In this document: positions 17,589 through 27,155 of the stretch, one piece after another
Layout: the number at the start of each line of letters is the position of its first letter
How positions within the stretch are numbered: position 1 is the stretch's first letter
NCBI GenBank assembly: GCA_963836355.1
Contig: CAWIJO010000002.1
Location: 868,001-932,000 of the forward strand
DNA from: Palsa-506 sp963836355
GTDB lineage: Bacteria; Actinomycetota; Actinomycetes; Streptosporangiales; Streptosporangiaceae
Direction: 5' to 3'
DNA length: 64,000 bases
Notes under the pieces: generated by a model
The model's input: the letters and a program-made list of their open reading frames with translations, nothing else
The model's database searches: none
Told to the model about the DNA's origin: nothing
Position numbers and translations under genes: made by a program

Positions 17589-18722
17589 ATGACTGATCCC
17601 GAAGTCACCCGACCGAGGCAAACTCCGCTGACGGCCGTGCACGAGCGGCTCGGCGCGACGCTGATTGACTTCGCGGGCTGGCTGATGCCGCTACGGTACG
17701 GCAGCGAGCAGGCCGAGCACCGGGCGGTACGGTCCGCGGCCGGCCTGTTCGACCTGTCGCACATGGGCGAGATCAGCGTGACCGGCGAGGACGCGGCTGC
17801 AGCGCTCGATTACGCGCTAGTCGGCAACCTGTCCGGGCTGGCGCCGGGCCGGGCCAGGTACACGATGATCTGCGCGCCGGATGGCGGGGTACTGGACGAC
17901 CTGATCGTCTACCGGCTGGGCGGCGAGGACTTCCTGGTGGTCGCGAACGCCGCCAACGCCGACGTCGTGTACGAGGAACTGCGGCAGCGGGCGGCCGGCC
18001 GGTCAGCGGCCGTTACCGACCAGACCGCGGACTACGCCCTGATTGCCATCCAAGGGCCACGCGCGGCTGCCATCCTGGCGCCGCTGGCCAGCCTTGCTCT
18101 GACCCGGATCAAGTACTACACCGGGCACCCCGCCGAGGTGGCAGGCTGCCAGGTGCTGCTCGCCAGGACCGGCTATACCGGCGAGGACGGGTTCGAGCTC
18201 TTCGCCCGGCCGGATGACGCCGAGCGGCTGTGGGCGACGCTGACCGAGGCGGGCGGCGAGGCCGGCCTCGGACCAGCCGGGCTAGCCGCCCGCGACTCGC
18301 TCCGGCTCGAGGCCGCGATGCCGCTCTACGGTAACGAGCTCGGCCCCGGCGTGACCCCGTACGATGCCGGGCTCGGGCGCGTGGTGAAGCTCGACAAGCC
18401 CGGTGACTTCGTCGGCCGCGCGGCGCTCGCCGAGCGGGCGCAGGCCGCGCCGCGCCGCGCTCTGGCCGGACTGGCAAGCGAATCGCGGCGGGTACCGCGG
18501 CACGGGTACCACGTGCTGTGGGACGGCCAGCCGTGCGGGACCGTCACGAGCGGCGGGCCGTCGCCGACGCTCGGCAAGCCGATCGCCCTGGCCTACCTCG
18601 ACCCGGCTGTGGTTCAGCAGGCGGAGCGCGACGCCGGCCGGAGCCGGCTCGCCGTGGACATCAGAGGCAGCGCCGAACCGGCCGTCCTGGTGCCATTGCC
18701 GTTCTACCGCCGGCCTGCCTGA
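17589..18722 (+). CDS. gcvT: Aminomethyltransferase, glycine cleavage T protein
   Basis: Transfers the methylene group from the lipoyl-H protein to tetrahydrofolate. 377 aa, normal length. Visible are DFAGWLMPLRYG, LFDLSHMGEI, the folate-binding GYTGEDGFELF and RDSLRLEAAMPLYGNEL. ATG with TGGAG about nine bases upstream. gcvH follows 39 bp later on the same strand. No glycine riboswitch-like structure was seen in the 136 bp before it. The P protein gene is not in the window. Confidence 0.95.
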   Translation: MTDPEVTRPRQTPLTAVHERLGATLIDFAGWLMPLRYGSEQAEHRAVRSAAGLFDLSHMGEISVTGEDAAAALDYALVGNLSGLAPGRARYTMICAPDGGVLDDLIVYRLGGEDFLVVANAANADVVYEELRQRAAGRSAAVTDQTADYALIAIQGPRAAAILAPLASLALTRIKYYTGHPAEVAGCQVLLARTGYTGEDGFELFARPDDAERLWATLTEAGGEAGLGPAGLAARDSLRLEAAMPLYGNELGPGVTPYDAGLGRVVKLDKPGDFVGRAALAERAQAAPRRALAGLASESRRVPRHGYHVLWDGQPCGTVTSGGPSPTLGKPIALAYLDPAVVQQAERDAGRSRLAVDIRGSAEPAVLVPLPFYRRPA

Positions 18723-18761
18723 CCCGGGCGGCCCGGCCTGATTCCCAGATGAGAGGCGAGC

Positions 18762-19154
18762 ATGACCGTTCCATCAGGACTGCAATACACCCCGGAACAC
18801 GAATGGGTGGCGATCGACGGCAGCACCGCGTCGATCGGCATCACCGATTTCGCGCAGCGCGCGCTCGGCGATGTCGTATACGTCTCGCTGCCATCGCCGG
18901 GAACGACTGTGACGGCCGGCGAGCCATGCGGCGAGGTCGAGTCCACCAAATCAGTCAGCGACATCTACTCGCCGGTGGACGGCGAGGTTGCCGAGGTCAA
19001 CGGCGAGATCAACGACGACCCGGGCCTGGTCAACGCCGACCCGTATGGGGCAGGCTGGCTGTTCAGGGTCCGGCTGGCTGCACCTGACGGCCAGCTGCCG
19101 GCTGCCCTGCTGTCGGCCGCCGACTACGCAGAGCTGACGAAAGACACTGGATGA
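18762..19154 (+). CDS. gcvH: Glycine cleavage system H protein
   Basis: 130 aa lipoyl carrier. YTPEHEWV start region, GITDFAQRALGDVVYV, and the lipoylation lysine in ESTKSVSD; GEINDDPGLVN follows as usual. Ribosome site GAGAGGCGAG. Its stop codon overlaps the ATG of the next gene (ATGA), so the downstream frame is translationally coupled. It cooperates with GcvT upstream. Confidence 0.95.
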   Translation: MTVPSGLQYTPEHEWVAIDGSTASIGITDFAQRALGDVVYVSLPSPGTTVTAGEPCGEVESTKSVSDIYSPVDGEVAEVNGEINDDPGLVNADPYGAGWLFRVRLAAPDGQLPAALLSAADYAELTKDTG

Positions 19155-20364
19155 TGACACCCGCGGAAGTAACCGGCCTGCGGCGCTACAACGCCGCGAC
19201 CGCGCACCTCGAGCCGCCGTTCGCCATACTCGACCTGGCGGCGATGCGGGCCAACGCCGGATCGATGGCCCGGCGGGCGGCAGGCAAGCCGATCAGGCTC
19301 GCCAGCAAGTCCGTCCGGTGCCGCGCGGTGCTCAGCCAGGTGCTGGCGATGGACGGTTTCCGCGGGATCATGGCTTACACGCTGCCCGAAGCGCTCTGGC
19401 TGGCCGGCTCGGCGCCGGCAACGACATCCTGGTCGCCTACCCCACCGCGGACTCCGGCGCGCTCGGCCAGCTGGCCGGCGATGCCGCGGCAGCGGCGGCG
19501 ATCACCGTGATGGTCGACTGCCCCGAGCACCTCGACCTGATCGAGAAGGCCATCGCGGGCAGCACCGCGCCCGGCCCGGTGCGGGTCTGCATCGACATCG
19601 ACACCTCATTCATCGCGCTCGGTGGCCGGATCCGGGTCGGCGCGCGCCGTTCCCCGGTCCGTAACCCAGCCGACGCGGCCGCCCTGGCCAGGGATATCGT
19701 CAGCAGGCCAGGGCTCAGGCTGGCCGGCCTGATGGCCTACGAGGGGCAGATCGCCGGGGTCGGCGACAACCCAGCCGGCCGGCCGCTGCGGCGCCGGGCC
19801 ATCCGGTACATGCAGCGCAAGTCCGGCGCCGAGCTGGCCGTCCGGCGGGCAGCCATCGCGGCGGCCGTCCGCGCGGTGGCACCGCTAGAATTCGTCAACG
19901 GCGGCGGAACCGGGTCGGTCGAGAAGACGGCGGCCGAGCCGACCGTCACCGAGATCGGCGCCGGATCCGGGCTCTATCAGCCCGGGCTCTTCGACAGCTA
20001 CCGCGGTTTCTCCGGGCGGCCCGCCGCGCTCTTCGCGCTGCCCGTCGTGCGCAGGCCAGGCCCAGGCGTGGTGACTGCGCTCGGTGGCGGCTACCTCGCG
20101 TCCGGCGCCGCCGACTCCGCCAGGCTGCCGCGGCCGTACCTGCCGGCCGGGCTCCGGCTTGACAAGGACGAGGGCGCGGGCGAGGTGCAGACCCCGTTGC
20201 TCGGCCGCGCCGCCGACGGCCTGCGGATCGGCGACCGGGTTTGGCTCAGGCACGCGAAGGCAGGCGAGCTGTGCGAGCGGTTCGGTGAGCTGCACCTGAT
20301 CGACGGCGACGCAATCACCGCGACCGTGCCGACGTACCGTGGCGAGGGCAAGGCATTCCTCTGA
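19151..20364 (+). pseudogene. Fold-type III PLP enzyme (alanine racemase / D-threonine aldolase-like), single-base frameshift
   Basis: The first 83 or so residues (PPFAILDLAAMRANAG, then RLASKSVRC with the PLP lysine) run in one frame up to LPEALWLAG near 19.41 kb. The homology then continues one frame over (GNDILVAYPTADSGALGQL...) to YRGEGKAFL. Adding one C to GGCCGGCTCGGC would restore a continuous ~405-aa protein of the amino acid deaminase/aldolase family (EFVNGGGTGS, EIGAGSGLYQPGLFD). The ATG overlaps the gcvH stop, and both halves keep good codon bias, so this is either a very recent mutation or a sequencing error. The substrate is unknown. Confidence 0.82.
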
Positions 20365-20404
20365 ACCCGGCGCCGGCCACCTTTCCCGGCGGCCTGGGGG
20401 CCGG

Positions 20405-20686
20405 CTACTTGCGGCGGCCGAACATCCGGTAGATGGTCAGGCTGATCACCGCGAGCCCGACCGCCGCAGCCGCCAGCCGAACCTCGGGGCGGGCAGCCTG
20501 CTCTTCCACCCGGGCGCGCAGCCTGCGCAGGTTGCTCGCCGGGCTAACCCGGTCCGCGAGCGAGTCGATGGTACGCGCCAGGTTCTCGCGGGTGTGCTCG
20601 ATCTGCGCCACGAGCTCGTCGGGATCGTCGGGTGCCGCCACTGCGCCGGCGCCCCGCAGCACCACTGCGCCATCTGGATCAGCCAT
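20405..20686 (-). CDS. DUF3618 small membrane-associated protein
   Basis: 93 aa. A central IEHTRENLARTIDSLADRVSP helix is the DUF3618 signature; residues ~70-88 form one hydrophobic segment before a basic FGRRK tail. The ATG is preceded by AAGGGAACGGG. Members often sit near phage-shock or holin-like genes, but no such genes are here. Function unknown. It converges with the PLP-enzyme gene. Confidence 0.8.
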   Translation of the reverse strand: MADPDGAVVLRGAGAVAAPDDPDELVAQIEHTRENLARTIDSLADRVSPASNLRRLRARVEEQAARPEVRLAAAAVGLAVISLTIYRMFGRRK

Positions 20687-21266
20687 CGCCCGTTCCCTTC
20701 TTCGCCAGGGCTTTCCTGGCGCCACAGCGTTTCCGCCTAGTGTCCCAGGCCGACGCCGGGGACGCGCCGCCGGGCATGCCGGGCGGCGCACAGGCCACAA
20801 TGGCAGATCTTGCTCCAGTCGTGCACGCGGTACCAAGTCCGGGTCAGCGCCAGCACGGGGCGGATTCCGCCGGAAGGTGGCTGCCGAGGCCCCGGGGCGA
20901 GAAGATCGAGCCATGGGTTCATTGCCTGCTAGCCCCGCCGCCGACCGGCCGCGGGAGTGGCTTGCCCTGCCAGGCGGCCGGATCCGGCCCGTGGTGTCGG
21001 TGCCGGGCAATGACGGCACCGCGGAGCTGCTGACGCACGCCACGTGGCTGGCCCGGCTGCTGCCAGCCTGCCGGTGCGGGAGGCCACGCCTGGGCTCCGG
21101 CCGGACCTGCGGCAGCGCTCAGTGCGTTGCCCGGCTGCGCGAGCAGGAGGCCGGCCCCGGGAAGCGGTAGTGCTAGCACACCGGCACTGGCCAGGCAGCC
21201 ACCTGGCCGACCCGGACAGCCTCGCGCAGGCTGGCACTGTCCGGGCAGCTCGACCGCAGGGAGGCA
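20687..21266. other. Sparse interval before the MFS remnant
   Basis: 580 bp. The only candidate is a plus-strand frame at 20913-21170 listed separately; the rest shows no gene, tRNA or obvious control element. Confidence 0.45.
20913..21170 (+). CDS. Possible small Cys-containing protein, hypothetical
   Basis: 85 aa starting MGSLPASPAADRPREWL, with a C-terminal CRCGRPRLGSGRTCGSAQC pattern that could bind a metal. No clear ribosome site. I do not recognise a family; the frame could be chance in GC-rich DNA. Confidence 0.3.
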   Translation: MGSLPASPAADRPREWLALPGGRIRPVVSVPGNDGTAELLTHATWLARLLPACRCGRPRLGSGRTCGSAQCVARLREQEAGPGKR

Positions 21267-22621
21267 GTGGTGAGAGGGGTCTCCGGCACCGGTCGTCTTG
21301 GCGTCCTCGGTTCGCTGGCGGGCAACTCGGCGCTGGTGCGCGTGGTGGCGGGGTACGCGCTGTTCATTCTCACCGAATACGCGGTGTGGGTTGCCATGCT
21401 GGTCTTCGCCTACAGCCGCGGCGGTGCCACGGTCGCTGCGCTGGTGGCGGTGGCGCAGCTGACGCCGGCCGCGGTGCTGGCGCCGGTGGCGGCGGCGGTC
21501 GCGGACCGGCGGTCGCCGGTGATCTTGCTGGCTGGCGGTTACCTGGTGCAGGCGGCGGGGATGGCCGCGACTGCAGCGGCGGTCATCGTGGGCGCGCCGG
21601 CGGCCGCGTACGCGGCCGCCGTCCTGGCTGCGGCTGCGGTGACCACGACCCGCCCGGCGCAGTCGACGCTCATCCCGTCGGTTTCCGTTACCCCTGATCA
21701 GCTGACGGCCGCCAATGTGGTGGCAGGCTGGGTGGAGGCAGCCGGGATCACGATGGCCGGGTTGCTGGCCGGGGCGCTGATTTCGCTCGGCGGCGTGGCC
21801 TGCGTGTTCGCGGTGTGCGCCGGCCTCGGCGTGTTCGCTGCGCTGCTGGTCGCCAGCCTCCGGGTGGCGCCGCTCGCGTCATCGCCGCAGGGCGCTCCGG
21901 CGCTGCTGGCCGGCCTGGGCGAGAGCCTGCGGCTGACCGCCCGGCAGCCGCGGCTGCGGCTCATGCTGGCGCTGCTGACAGCGGAGGCAGCCGTGGTCGG
22001 TGCCCTGGACCTGCTGTTCGTCATCCTGGCGGTGGCAGTACTCGGCCGTTCGCGAGCGTGGGCCGGCTACCTCAACGCTGCTTACGGCGCGGGTGCGGTA
22101 CTGGCTGCCACGGTGAGCGCGATGCTCATCGGCCGCCGCCTCGGCGTACCGATCCTGGCTGCTGCGCTGCTGCTGAGCGGCGCGCTGGCAGCGCTCGCGC
22201 TCGGCCTCGGGCTGGCCGGGACGGTGGCGCTGCTGACGGTGGCCGGGGCCAGCCGCGCGCTGCTGGACGTCGCCGCCCGCACCCTGCTGCAGCGCTCGGT
22301 TCCGCCGCGGCTGACCGGCCGGGTGTTCGGCGTGCTGGAAGGGCTCACGATGGCCGGGCTCGGTTCTTGCGGCGGTGCGGACGCGGCGAGGGAGTCGGGG
22401 AAATCGCCTTGCTACGCGCCGTGCCGCGTACGGCGACCGTGATCGCGCACACCGCCGCGACCGTGTACGAGCTGAACCGGGAGCTCTTCTTGACCGCGGT
22501 GCTCGGCCATGCCGCCACCGAGCGGCAGGCGGGCCGCATCGCCGACGCGCGGCTGGCGGCCAGCACCGCGCGAGATAACGGCAAAGGCAAACCCCTTTAC
22601 CAGATCAAGACCGATTATTAA
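21267..22621 (+). pseudogene. MFS transporter-cyclic nucleotide-binding domain fusion with internal deletion
   Basis: A GTG behind GGGAGG opens a 391-aa frame with at least nine hydrophobic segments of an MFS exporter up to RVFGVLEGLTMAGLGS. There it jumps, out of frame, into the C-terminal part of a CRP-like domain (CGRGEGVGEIALLRAVPRTATVIAHT, then ELNRELFLTAVLGH) that ends at 22621. Intact actinobacterial members of this family have the last MFS helices and the start of the cNMP domain in between, so roughly 100-130 codons are missing. The junction lies near 22.36 kb. The deletion is too large to be a base-calling error. Confidence 0.78.
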
Positions 22622-22639
22622 CGGGCCAGGCCCGGTCAG

Positions 22640-24193
22640 TCAGCCTTCCGGCAGCCATCCCACCGGACGCGGGGCCAGCCGGCTGGCGAGAAATTGCGGA
22701 CCGGGCAGCCGGCTGCAGCCGGGGACGGCCCGGACCGGGCGGCCGGGCAGGGCGCCGGCCACGATGTTCCCGTCCTGGACTACGAAAGTGCCGTTGACCA
22801 GGACGTGCCGGATGCCGGTCGATGGGCGGGTGCTGCTGGCATAGGTGGCCTGGTCGCTGATCGTGACCGGGTCGAGCACCACGATGTCAGCGTCGCTGCC
22901 AGTCTGCAGCCGGCCCTTGCGGCGCATGGCCGGCACCCGGTCTTGCAGCAGCCGGGCGGGCAGCAGGCTGCATTTGCGCAGCGCCTGGGTCAGGCTCAGC
23001 TGCCCGCCGTCGCGGGTGAGCAGGCGCAGCGCCCGGCAGAACGTCCCGGCCGTCCGCGGATGCGTGACCGCAGTGCCGGGCAGCGGCCAGGTGAGCGGGC
23101 CTGGCGCCGGCCCGGTCCAGGTCAGCGGCATGGCATCGCTGGCCACGATGGCGCCAGGGAAGTTCAGGGAGCGCATCAGCAGCTCGCGGTCGGCCGGCTC
23201 GTCCTCGTCGAGCAGCTCGATGATTGCCAGCCCGCCGGGATCGGCATGCCGCAGCTCGCGCAGCCGGGCCTCGCTGGCGACCCGCTCGCCGGTCGGCGCG
23301 TAGGTAAGCGACGACGGCGAAAGGCCGCGCTCGCCGAGCCGCTCAGGGGCGAGGAACGCGGCCCCGATGCCGGTCATGCCGGATCCGTACGGATAGGCCT
23401 CGGTAGTCACCCGCGCCCCCGCTGCCTGCGCCCGGCTGATCAGGCTGAGGACTCGGCCGATGTGCCGCTGCGAGGTGCTGTTGACGTGACAGTAATGCAT
23501 CTGCGCGCCGGTCTGGCCGGCCGCCCGGACGATCTCCTCCGCGCCGTCGATGACGGCATCCGGGACCATCTCGATCATGTCCCGCGCGTGCGTGAACGCG
23601 GCCACGCCGGCTTCCGCGGCAAGCCCGGCAACTTGCAGGTACTCGGCCGGGCTAGTGGCCGGCGCGTACCCGACGAGCACGCCGATGCCAAGCGCCCCGG
23701 CTGCCAGGTCAGCCGACAGCCGGGCCAGCATGGCGGTGAGTTCCGCGGGCGCGGCCGCGCGCTGCCAGCCCGGGCTGGCGATGTTGGCCAGGAACGTAGC
23801 CAGGCTGCCGGCTGGCGGTATCCCGGCAACTGCCGCCATCCGGGCCAACGCCCAGGACGTGGCGAAACCGTAGTTGACTGGCCTGCCCTCGGCCGCCGCG
23901 TTCCGGTAGCCGGCGTCCACCGGGGTAACGCCCGCTTCCAGCTCCAGCGCGGTGGTGACTCCGTCCAGGGCCTGCAGCCGCAGGCCGGCGATGCCGTTCA
24001 CGTGACTATGCAGGTCGACGAATCCGGCGGCCACCACCAGGCCCGCGATGTCGAACTCGGCCCGGGCGGGGCGCAGCCCGGTGCCGATCTCCGCGACCCG
24101 CCCTGCTGCCACGGCGACGTCCCGCACTGCATCCAGCCCGGATTCGGGATCGATCACCCGGCCCCCGCGCAGCACGATGTCCCAGTCGCGCAT
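22640..24193 (-). CDS. Amidohydrolase, N-acyl-D-amino-acid deacylase / D-aminoacylase-like
   Basis: 517 aa metal-dependent hydrolase. N-terminal beta-domain (DIVLRGGRVIDPESG), metal motif GFVDLHSH, HARD near the middle, HYCHVNS, SDAMP as the catalytic Asp, and the closing KGRLQTGSDADIVVLDP. These fit the amidohydrolase superfamily branch that includes D-aminoacylases. No signal peptide. It is the last gene of a minus-strand run with the acetyltransferase/CoA ligase and acyl-CoA synthetase genes, separated by 86 bp. The substrate is not predictable. Confidence 0.87.
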   Translation of the reverse strand: MRDWDIVLRGGRVIDPESGLDAVRDVAVAAGRVAEIGTGLRPARAEFDIAGLVVAAGFVDLHSHVNGIAGLRLQALDGVTTALELEAGVTPVDAGYRNAAAEGRPVNYGFATSWALARMAAVAGIPPAGSLATFLANIASPGWQRAAAPAELTAMLARLSADLAAGALGIGVLVGYAPATSPAEYLQVAGLAAEAGVAAFTHARDMIEMVPDAVIDGAEEIVRAAGQTGAQMHYCHVNSTSQRHIGRVLSLISRAQAAGARVTTEAYPYGSGMTGIGAAFLAPERLGERGLSPSSLTYAPTGERVASEARLRELRHADPGGLAIIELLDEDEPADRELLMRSLNFPGAIVASDAMPLTWTGPAPGPLTWPLPGTAVTHPRTAGTFCRALRLLTRDGGQLSLTQALRKCSLLPARLLQDRVPAMRRKGRLQTGSDADIVVLDPVTISDQATYASSTRPSTGIRHVLVNGTFVVQDGNIVAGALPGRPVRAVPGCSRLPGPQFLASRLAPRPVGWLPEG

Positions 24194-24279
24194 GCGGTGC
24201 CTCCTCTCCGGCAGCCCAGCCGCTACTCCGGCGGCCCAGCAGCTCTGGCCTGGTCCGGGATCCGGCCCGGCCGAAGTGG

Positions 24280-27105
24280 TCAGTGCAGCCGGCGCAGGAA
24301 CGGATCCCGGGCATCTGCCGGGCTGATCCGTACCCGCGCGTCGACGCAGTAGACCCCGTCGGCACTGGCGACGACGGGGTTGAGATGCAGTTCACTGACC
24401 TCAGGAAGGTCATCGGCCAGCCTGGAGACCCGCAGCAGGGTGTCAGCCAGCGCGGCGGTGTCCACCGGGGGCATGCCCCGGTGACCGAACAGCAGCGGCG
24501 CGGCGCGCACGGTCCGGATCATCTCGTCGGCGTCGGTGTCGGTCAGCGGCGTCAGCCGGGTCACATGGTCGCCGAGCATCTCGGTGGCCACCCCGCCGAG
24601 CCCGAACACGACCAGCGGCCCGAACACGGGCTCTTGCACGACCCCGATCAGCACCTCGACGCCGGCGGTGAGCGGCTGGACCAGTACCCGCTGCAGGTGC
24701 GGTCCGAAGTTGGCCGCTAGCGCGCGGTAGCCCTCGGCCACTTCCGCCGGGGTGCGCAGATCAAGCCGCACGCCGCCGGTGTCCATCCGGTGTGCCATTC
24801 CCTCGGCTTCCGCCTTGAGCACGACGCGGCCGCCGAGCCGGGCGGCGGCATCGACCGCGTCCTGCTCGCTTGCCGCTGGAATGGTCACTACCAGCAGGAC
24901 GCCGTAGCAGCTCAGCAGCTCGGCTGCGTTGCCTTCCGGCAGCCAGCCGCCGGCCGGCAGGCGGGCCAGGAAATCGGTGACCAGGGCGCGCGCCTCGGCC
25001 GCGCGCAGCCCGGCCAGCTCGGGGATCTTGCCTCGCTGCCGTCCGCGCCAGGCCTGGTAACGGACTGCATGGCCGAGTGCGCGAGCCGCGCCCTCCGGGT
25101 CAGCGTAGGCGGGCACTCCGGTGACGGCGGCCGCGGCCTCGTCAATGACTGCCGCCGCCTCCACGGCAGCCGGCTCCGCCGCAGCGGCCTCCACCGCAGC
25201 GGCCTCCACGGCAGCCGCCGGGTCGATTGTGGCCAGACCGGCCGCTGGCCCGGTGTCCGCAGGCCGGCCAGCCGGCGGCTGCGCCACCGGCACGCGCTTG
25301 AGCCGCTGCACGAACTCGGCCCGGTCGGGCAGGGCGACAGCGAGCGGCTTGCTGACGACCGCCGCGGCGACCGCGACGCGCAGGTCGGCGATGGCCGTGG
25401 GCACCGCCACGGCGAGCACCGCGTCGACGCCGTCGTCGGCCGCTACACACTCCAGGCAGGCACGGAAGGCATCCGTCGTCACTACCGGGCCGGTGTCCAC
25501 TGGCCCGGTAGTGACGGCACGGGAGGGCAGCAGCCCGCGCAGCCTGCGCTGGGTAAGCGCGCTGAGCTTGACGACCTGCAGGCCGTGATCACCGCACGCG
25601 TCGGCGGCCAGCACCCCGGCGCCGCCGGCGTTCGTGACGATCGCGACCCGGTTGCCCGCGGGCAGTGGCTGGCAGGTGAGCAGCGCCGCGCACTCCACCA
25701 GCTCGCCGAGAGTGGTGGCCGCAATGATTCCGGCCTGCTCGAACAGCGCCTCCTGGGTGACCAGCGGCGTCGCGCTCGCCGCGCTGTGCGAGGCCGCCGC
25801 GCGCTGGCCAGCCGGAGACCGGCCGCCGACGATAGTGAGCACCGGCATCCGCCGCCCGACCCGGCGCGCCGTCATCCCGAACTTGCGCGGGGTGCCGAAG
25901 GACTCGACGTAGAGGACCGCTAGCTGGGTCACCTCGTCCTGCGCCCACCAGATCAGCATGTCGTTAGGGGACACGTCGTACTTGTCGCCGACCGAGGCGA
26001 AGGAGGACACGCCGATGCCGAGCCTGGACATCTGCTCGAGCAGCACGAGCCCCACGCCGCCGGACTGCACGACCAGGCCGACCACGCCAGGCAGCGGGTG
26101 ATCGGCGGCGAAGCTCGCGTCCAGCCCGATCCAGGGCGCGATCACGCCGAAGCAGTTCGGCCCGACCAGCCGCATGCCATGCCGACGGCAGATGGCCAGC
26201 AGTTCAGCGCCCGCCGCGCCCAGGCCGGCGGTGATCACGGTGAGCGCCCGGACCCCGTTGCGACCGCATTGCGCAGCCACTTCGGGCACCGCGGATGGCG
26301 GCACCGCGATCACCGCCAGGTCAACTTGCTCCGGCAGGTCGTCCACGGATGCCACGCACGGCACCCCCTCGATCGCGGCGACGTGCGGATTCACCGCATA
26401 TATCGGCCCGGCGAACCCGCACGTCACGATGTTGTGCAGGATGGCCCGCCCGACGGCACGACGGCGCCGGCTCGTGCCCACCACGACAACCGATCGCGGC
26501 TGCAGCAGCGGGCGCAGGCTCGCCACGTCCGCCCGGCTTTCCCGGTCGGCCACGGTGGCCAGGTAATTATCCAGCCGGTAACTGTCCTTGCCGTCGGGCA
26601 GCGGGAAGGTCAGCTCTACCACGCCGTCGGATATCCGCCGCTTCGCGGGCAGGCCGGCGTCCGCGAATACCCGGAGCATCGCCGAGTTCTCCGCCAGCGT
26701 TTCCGCGCTGAATGCCCGCAGGTCGCACTGCCGCGCCTGCCAGACCAGGTGCTCGAGCAGCAGGCTGGCGATGCCGCGGCCGTGCATGTCATCGGGGACG
26801 GCGAAAGCGATCTCCGCGACGCCGGGCTTCCCGGCCGGCTCGTAGCTGGCCACGCCGACCAGCCGGTCGGCCTGCCAGGCAAGCAGCGCCGCATGGTCGG
26901 CATCCGGCTCGCGGCATACCCGCCTTGCTTCCCGCTGGGCCGCGCTCGGGCTCAGGCTGAAAAACCGCAGGTAAACGTTGTCCGGCGACATGGCCGCGTG
27001 CATCGCTCGTACCGCCTCGGCGTCCTGCGCCCGGGCCGGCCTGATCTCGACCGTGCTGCCGTCAAAGAGCAGCGCGTACGTGGCCGCCGCGGCTGGCGTG
27101 TTCAC
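24280..27105 (-). CDS. GNAT acetyltransferase fused to acyl-CoA synthetase (ADP-forming)-like protein, PatA type
   Basis: 941 aa. Residues ~19-165 are a GNAT domain (PDDMHGRGIASLLLEHL acetyl-CoA loop). Then a CoA-binding Rossmann domain (~200-330), succinyl-CoA ligase-like domains with the phospho-His motif ASHSAASATP (~445), and a C-terminal ATP-grasp subunit (VVLKAEAEGMAHRMDTGG...). A 25-bp-scale Ala/Glu repeat lies in the linker near 640. Actinobacterial proteins of this layout acetylate AMP-forming acyl-CoA synthetases; such an enzyme is encoded 50 bp upstream in the same direction. Whether the ligase half is active is unknown, although its key His is present. Confidence 0.88.
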   Translation of the reverse strand: MNTPAAAATYALLFDGSTVEIRPARAQDAEAVRAMHAAMSPDNVYLRFFSLSPSAAQREARRVCREPDADHAALLAWQADRLVGVASYEPAGKPGVAEIAFAVPDDMHGRGIASLLLEHLVWQARQCDLRAFSAETLAENSAMLRVFADAGLPAKRRISDGVVELTFPLPDGKDSYRLDNYLATVADRESRADVASLRPLLQPRSVVVVGTSRRRRAVGRAILHNIVTCGFAGPIYAVNPHVAAIEGVPCVASVDDLPEQVDLAVIAVPPSAVPEVAAQCGRNGVRALTVITAGLGAAGAELLAICRRHGMRLVGPNCFGVIAPWIGLDASFAADHPLPGVVGLVVQSGGVGLVLLEQMSRLGIGVSSFASVGDKYDVSPNDMLIWWAQDEVTQLAVLYVESFGTPRKFGMTARRVGRRMPVLTIVGGRSPAGQRAAASHSAASATPLVTQEALFEQAGIIAATTLGELVECAALLTCQPLPAGNRVAIVTNAGGAGVLAADACGDHGLQVVKLSALTQRRLRGLLPSRAVTTGPVDTGPVVTTDAFRACLECVAADDGVDAVLAVAVPTAIADLRVAVAAAVVSKPLAVALPDRAEFVQRLKRVPVAQPPAGRPADTGPAAGLATIDPAAAVEAAAVEAAAAEPAAVEAAAVIDEAAAAVTGVPAYADPEGAARALGHAVRYQAWRGRQRGKIPELAGLRAAEARALVTDFLARLPAGGWLPEGNAAELLSCYGVLLVVTIPAASEQDAVDAAARLGGRVVLKAEAEGMAHRMDTGGVRLDLRTPAEVAEGYRALAANFGPHLQRVLVQPLTAGVEVLIGVVQEPVFGPLVVFGLGGVATEMLGDHVTRLTPLTDTDADEMIRTVRAAPLLFGHRGMPPVDTAALADTLLRVSRLADDLPEVSELHLNPVVASADGVYCVDARVRISPADARDPFLRRLH

Positions 27106-27155
27106 CGGCCCGCCCCCTCGGCTGGCGGGACAACCTGCTCGCTGATTGCCGGGTC

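Noticed and set aside
22694..24352. 552-codon plus-strand frame opposite the amidohydrolase
   Set aside because: Shadow of a gene with clear metal-binding motifs.
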